Part shown: positions 61,515-64,000 of the stretch, one piece after another
Layout of the letters: every line of letters starts with the position of its first letter
Numbering within the stretch: the first letter of the stretch is position 1
NCBI GenBank assembly: GCA_030848545.1
Contig: JAVDCA010000010.1
Span: 1 to 64,000, forward strand
Reading direction: 5' to 3'
Source: Astrobacterium formosum
GTDB lineage: Bacteria > Pseudomonadota > Alphaproteobacteria > Rhizobiales > Xanthobacteraceae
DNA: 64,000 nt
Notes under the pieces: model-generated
The model's database searches: none
Seen by the model: only the letters and a program-made list of their open reading frames with translations
Told to the model about the DNA's origin: nothing
Program-made: the position numbers and the translations under genes

Positions 61515-61847
61515 CTATTTGCTCGTGCTGGTATTGGCCTCCGACGGACGGCGCACGGACGGGCCGCTCTTGTTGCCCGGCAAGCCCGGGACCTTGGAGA
61601 CATCCTGCGGCGTCTTCTGGGCGTTGTTGGCATCGGCACCGGCACCGGTGGTCTCGGACGACGCCGGCGGCCCGTTCTTGTTGCCGGCATCTCCCTCGAC
61701 CTTGGCGCCGGAATTGGGGCTCGTGGTCTGCGGCATCTCGCCGGGCGACGATGTCCGGGGCGACGATGTGTGGGACAACGATGTCTCGGCCATGGCGGGG
61801 AACGTTACGAGCGCGATTGCGGCTGCGCCGAGCATGAAGCTGCGCAT
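61515..61847 (-). CDS. Small exported Ser/Thr-rich protein
   Basis: A 110-residue protein with a Sec signal peptide (about 1-20, cut after PAMA). The mature part is low-complexity: Ser, Thr, Pro, Asn and Gly with two 'LPGNKSGP' / 'AGNKNGPP' like repeats, probably unstructured in the periplasm. ATG 61847 is chosen for GGAG 5 bases upstream; the frame begins at 61868 otherwise. Function unknown. It is convergent with the preceding beta-rich gene, 18 bases apart. Confidence 0.75.
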   Translation of the reverse strand: MRSFMLGAAAIALVTFPAMAETSLSHTSSPRTSSPGEMPQTTSPNSGAKVEGDAGNKNGPPASSETTGAGADANNAQKTPQDVSKVPGLPGNKSGPSVRRPSEANTSTSK

Positions 61848-62020
61848 GGGATCTCCTTCGGAGTTCAATGGTTCCGTCGCGGCCGACGCGCATGGGCGTC
61901 CGTTGCCGCTTATGGAGGCAACGACCGATGCGACCGATCGTTCCGCCGTGGTGTTCTTGCAACCACGGGCGGACCCCGGCCCACCAGCGCCGCGCCCTCG
62001 GGACGACTACGCCGGTGCGA

Positions 62021-62491
62021 TCAGTAGGCAACACGGTCCGGGTTGGCGAGCCAGAGCTCGAAGGCCGCCCGGGCTTCATCGGCGGACATGCGCCGCAGCG
62101 GCAATCGCCGTTCGTCCAGCGGCGCCGCCATTTCGCGATAGAGCACGTCGTCATCGAACCCGGCGGCGGCCGCGTCGACGCGGTCGTTGCCGTAGACGAT
62201 CTCGCCGATGCGCGCCCACCAGATGGCGCCGAGGCACATGGGGCACGGCTCGCAGCTCGTATAGATGACGCAACCGTCGAGGACGTGGCTACGAAGCGTG
62301 CGGCACGCGGCGCGGATCGCCACGATCTCGGCGTGGGCGGTCGGATCATGGTCGGGCACGACCCGGTTGGCGCCTTCGCCGACGATCCTGCCCGCCTGCA
62401 CCACGACGGCGCCGAACGGCCCGCCACCGGCGGACGTGGCGTTGAGGCGCGAGAGCTCGATGGCGCGGCGCATGAAATCGAGTTCGGACAT
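62021..62491 (-). CDS. Nucleoside deaminase (cytidine/guanine deaminase family)
   Basis: A 156-residue zinc enzyme. The zinc site is His-Ala-Glu in 'PTAHAEIVAI' and Pro-Cys-x2-Cys in 'CEPCPMC'; 'GGGPFGAVVV' is the usual N-terminal block. Size and motif order match guanine deaminase (GuaD of the small type) or tRNA-adenosine deaminase-like enzymes; 'IYTSCEPCPMCLGAI' favours guanine deaminase. GGAG lies 6 bases before ATG 62491. It stands alone. Confidence 0.9.
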   Translation of the reverse strand: MSELDFMRRAIELSRLNATSAGGGPFGAVVVQAGRIVGEGANRVVPDHDPTAHAEIVAIRAACRTLRSHVLDGCVIYTSCEPCPMCLGAIWWARIGEIVYGNDRVDAAAAGFDDDVLYREMAAPLDERRLPLRRMSADEARAAFELWLANPDRVAY

Positions 62492-62647
62492 GGATCGCTC
62501 CGCGGCGAGGTTGGCCGGCTGTTTTACGTACTGTATGGCGATGGCGCCGCGAAATCGAATCGTGCGCGGCCGCCATCATCCGGGCTATGGTTGCGCCGGG
62601 CGAAGCCCGACCGGAGCCTGACGAGGGACGGTCGACGAAGGTGGGAC

Positions 62648-63070
62648 ATGGACATCGCCGACGACAACGAGGAGGACGAGGAGCGCTTGCAGGAACGCTC
62701 GCAAGAGCGCTTGCAAGAACGCCTGGAACAGCGCATCGCCGAACTGGGCGACGCGCTCGAACGCTGCCGCAAGATCTCGCTCGCCGCCAAGCTTGTGGCC
62801 GGCGCCGGCGCCATCTGCCTCGTGGCGGTGCTGCTGGGGCTCTTCACTGCGGAGCCGCCCGTGACCATCGCGGCCGCAGCCGCCGTGCTCGGCGGGCTCG
62901 TCCTGCTCGGCTCCAATGCGTCGACCTGGGAACAGACCGAGGCCGCCCTCGCCGCAGCCTTTGCGGCCCGCGACGGCGAAAAGACGCTCGCTCCCGAAGA
63001 CGAACTCCCTGTCCCCGGCACCCGCCCCAACCTGCGCGTCGTCAACGGCGGGCGGCCGACTTTGCATTGA
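62648..63070 (+). CDS. Hypothetical membrane protein with acidic repeat N-terminus
   Basis: A 140-residue protein. The N-terminus is strongly charged and contains a four-residue repeat RLQE-RSQE-RLQE-RLEQ coded by 12-bp tandem units (62684-62731), forming a coiled coil to about residue 45. Two membrane segments follow (about 46-66 and 73-88) and then a soluble tail. It is not recognised as a named family. AAGG lies 6 bases before ATG 62648. Divergent from the deaminase gene. Confidence 0.75.
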   Translation: MDIADDNEEDEERLQERSQERLQERLEQRIAELGDALERCRKISLAAKLVAGAGAICLVAVLLGLFTAEPPVTIAAAAAVLGGLVLLGSNASTWEQTEAALAAAFAARDGEKTLAPEDELPVPGTRPNLRVVNGGRPTLH

Positions 63071-63112
63071 AGGGTTGGTTCTGAGTCATACGCTTTCCTT
63101 GAGATTGCCTCC

Positions 63113-63180
63113 GCGTGCCCCGGGCGCGCTGCAGCAGCATTCGCAAAGGAGCTCATGCTGCGCCGCGCCTCGGGGCACGC
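63113..63180. terminator. Large imperfect hairpin between converging genes
   Basis: GCGTGCCCCG (63113) pairs with CGGGGCACGC (to 63180), and inner arms GGCGCG / CGCGCC and GCAGCAT / ATGCTGC extend the stem to about 25 bp with bulges around a 14-nt loop. There is no T-tract. It could end both converging transcripts or be a mobile palindrome. Confidence 0.5.
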
Positions 63181-63228
63181 CGCCGAGGTAAATCCTCCGG
63201 AAACTGTATCAGCAGGGCGAATTTGCTC

Positions 63229-63924
63229 TCACCAGACGCCGGGCACCAGCCGGTCGCGCGTCGTCTCGGCGTAATCCGCGTAGCCGGCGAGTTCCTGCCG
63301 CAGGGTGGCGTCCTCGCGGGCGGTGCGCCACACGAACAACAGGCCGGTGAGAGCCATCGGCACCAGGGACCAGGCCGAGCCGAGCATGAGCGCGGTGCCG
63401 GGCAGGCCCAGGAGCGTGCCGGCATAGATAGGGTGGCGCACGATCGCGTAGGGCCCGCGGCTCACGAGGGCGTGGCCGCGTTCGTTCTGGATGCGCACCG
63501 TGCTTTCCGCGTGCGGATTGACCGCCATGGCCCACGTGGTGACGAGGGAGCCCAGGACGAACAGGAATACGCCCGGATAGACGGTCCAGAACGGCAGGGC
63601 CGAGAAGGAGAAGCGCGCGTCCAGGCCGGCGACGAGCGGGTAGACGATCACGAGCGGCAGGAAGGCGCGATAGAACACGCGGTCGAACGGCTTCGTGTCT
63701 GCCCGCATGCCCTTGGCGCGTTCCTCCAGGAGCCCCGGATTGACCCCATGGACGATCACGCTGCCGACGACCGACGCGGCGACGAACACGAGTGCATAGA
63801 TCCAGCCGCGCGCCCAATCGAGACGGCCGGCGGCGATGAAAGCGATGGCCGTATAGGCGGCCGAGCCCAAGGAGATTCTGGCGAGAGGGACGGCAAGACG
63901 GCGGGAAATGGACGACGTGTTCAT
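63229..63924 (-). CDS. Isoprenylcysteine carboxyl-methyltransferase-like membrane protein
   Basis: A 231-residue inner-membrane protein with five to six hydrophobic segments. The C-terminal half has the methyltransferase signature 'SRGPYAIVRHPIYAGTLLG' near 150-168 and 'RQELAGYADYAETTRDRLVPGVW' at the end, as in bacterial relatives of ICMT and phospholipid methyltransferases, which use S-adenosylmethionine. The substrate is unknown. ATG 63924 (MNTSSIS) is chosen; ATG 63975 in frame would add 17 residues. Confidence 0.85.
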   Translation of the reverse strand: MNTSSISRRLAVPLARISLGSAAYTAIAFIAAGRLDWARGWIYALVFVAASVVGSVIVHGVNPGLLEERAKGMRADTKPFDRVFYRAFLPLVIVYPLVAGLDARFSFSALPFWTVYPGVFLFVLGSLVTTWAMAVNPHAESTVRIQNERGHALVSRGPYAIVRHPIYAGTLLGLPGTALMLGSAWSLVPMALTGLLFVWRTAREDATLRQELAGYADYAETTRDRLVPGVW

Positions 63925-64000
63925 GATCGGTGAAGGTGCTGCGGCGTGGGGAACGTCCGGCGATGCGAGGGCCATGAGGCGGCGACGAACCGCGGACCTA

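Overview
The window looks like a chromosomal segment of a GC-rich alphaproteobacterium of the order Hyphomicrobiales (Rhizobiales). Supporting signs are a CpdR-type receiver protein, a PhaR repressor, paired DUF465/YdcH proteins, a small heat-shock gene behind a ROSE-type thermometer, BA14K and DUF1345 family proteins, and dense GC-rich palindromic repeats between genes. No rRNA genes and no CRISPR array were seen. All identifications come from reading the sequence, not from database searches.

Region 1 (1 to about 16.7 kb) is visibly less GC-rich and reads as a mobile island. Its right end carries a full-length tyrosine integrase beside the 3' end of a tRNA-Val(GAC) gene. Behind it follow repeats, a MerR-type regulator, a ribbon-helix-helix (RHH) protein and a P4-type primase-helicase next to an AT-rich repeat region. 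Then come three related RHH proteins, an H-NS-like protein, an Rrf2 regulator and a second, catalytic-domain-only tyrosine recombinase. The left part is signalling cargo on one strand: a chemoreceptor, a small unknown protein, a FIST sensor broken by one in-frame TGA, and a GGDEF-EAL protein. The left end of the island lies outside the window.

Region 2 (16.8 to 33 kb) is core genome: cpdR, an N-formylglutamate amidohydrolase, an MFS transporter, a histidinol-phosphatase-like enzyme, an alpha/beta hydrolase and hsp20 (RpoH-like promoter plus ROSE element). It continues with two YdcH proteins, a diguanylate cyclase, purE-purK, rpsU, a TPR lipoprotein, an acetyltransferase and a four-gene polyamine-type ABC importer that contains palindromic repeats.

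Region 3 (32.9 to 43.1 kb) is a polyhydroxybutyrate and short-chain acyl-CoA locus. A minus-strand operon encodes a CitMHS transporter, an AtuA-like (DUF1446) protein and its small partner, CoA-transferase subunits A and B and a thiolase, followed by phaB; a LysR gene is divergent. A second, very similar thiolase lies next to phaR. The two thiolase genes are direct repeats that bracket the catabolic genes.

Region 4 (43.3 to 64 kb) holds a degenerate GGDEF-EAL protein, an SDR, polyphosphate kinase 2, and a TRAP transporter operon with an IolB/KduI-type isomerase and a GntR regulator. Next are a gamma-glutamyltransferase, rpmF, mtgA and several small envelope proteins. A probable periplasmic oxidation module follows (PQQ/sorbosone-type dehydrogenase, cytochrome c, Tat-exported kelch protein), then a nucleoside deaminase and an isoprenylcysteine-methyltransferase-like membrane protein. 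The cytochrome c signal peptide appears to contain an inserted palindromic repeat.
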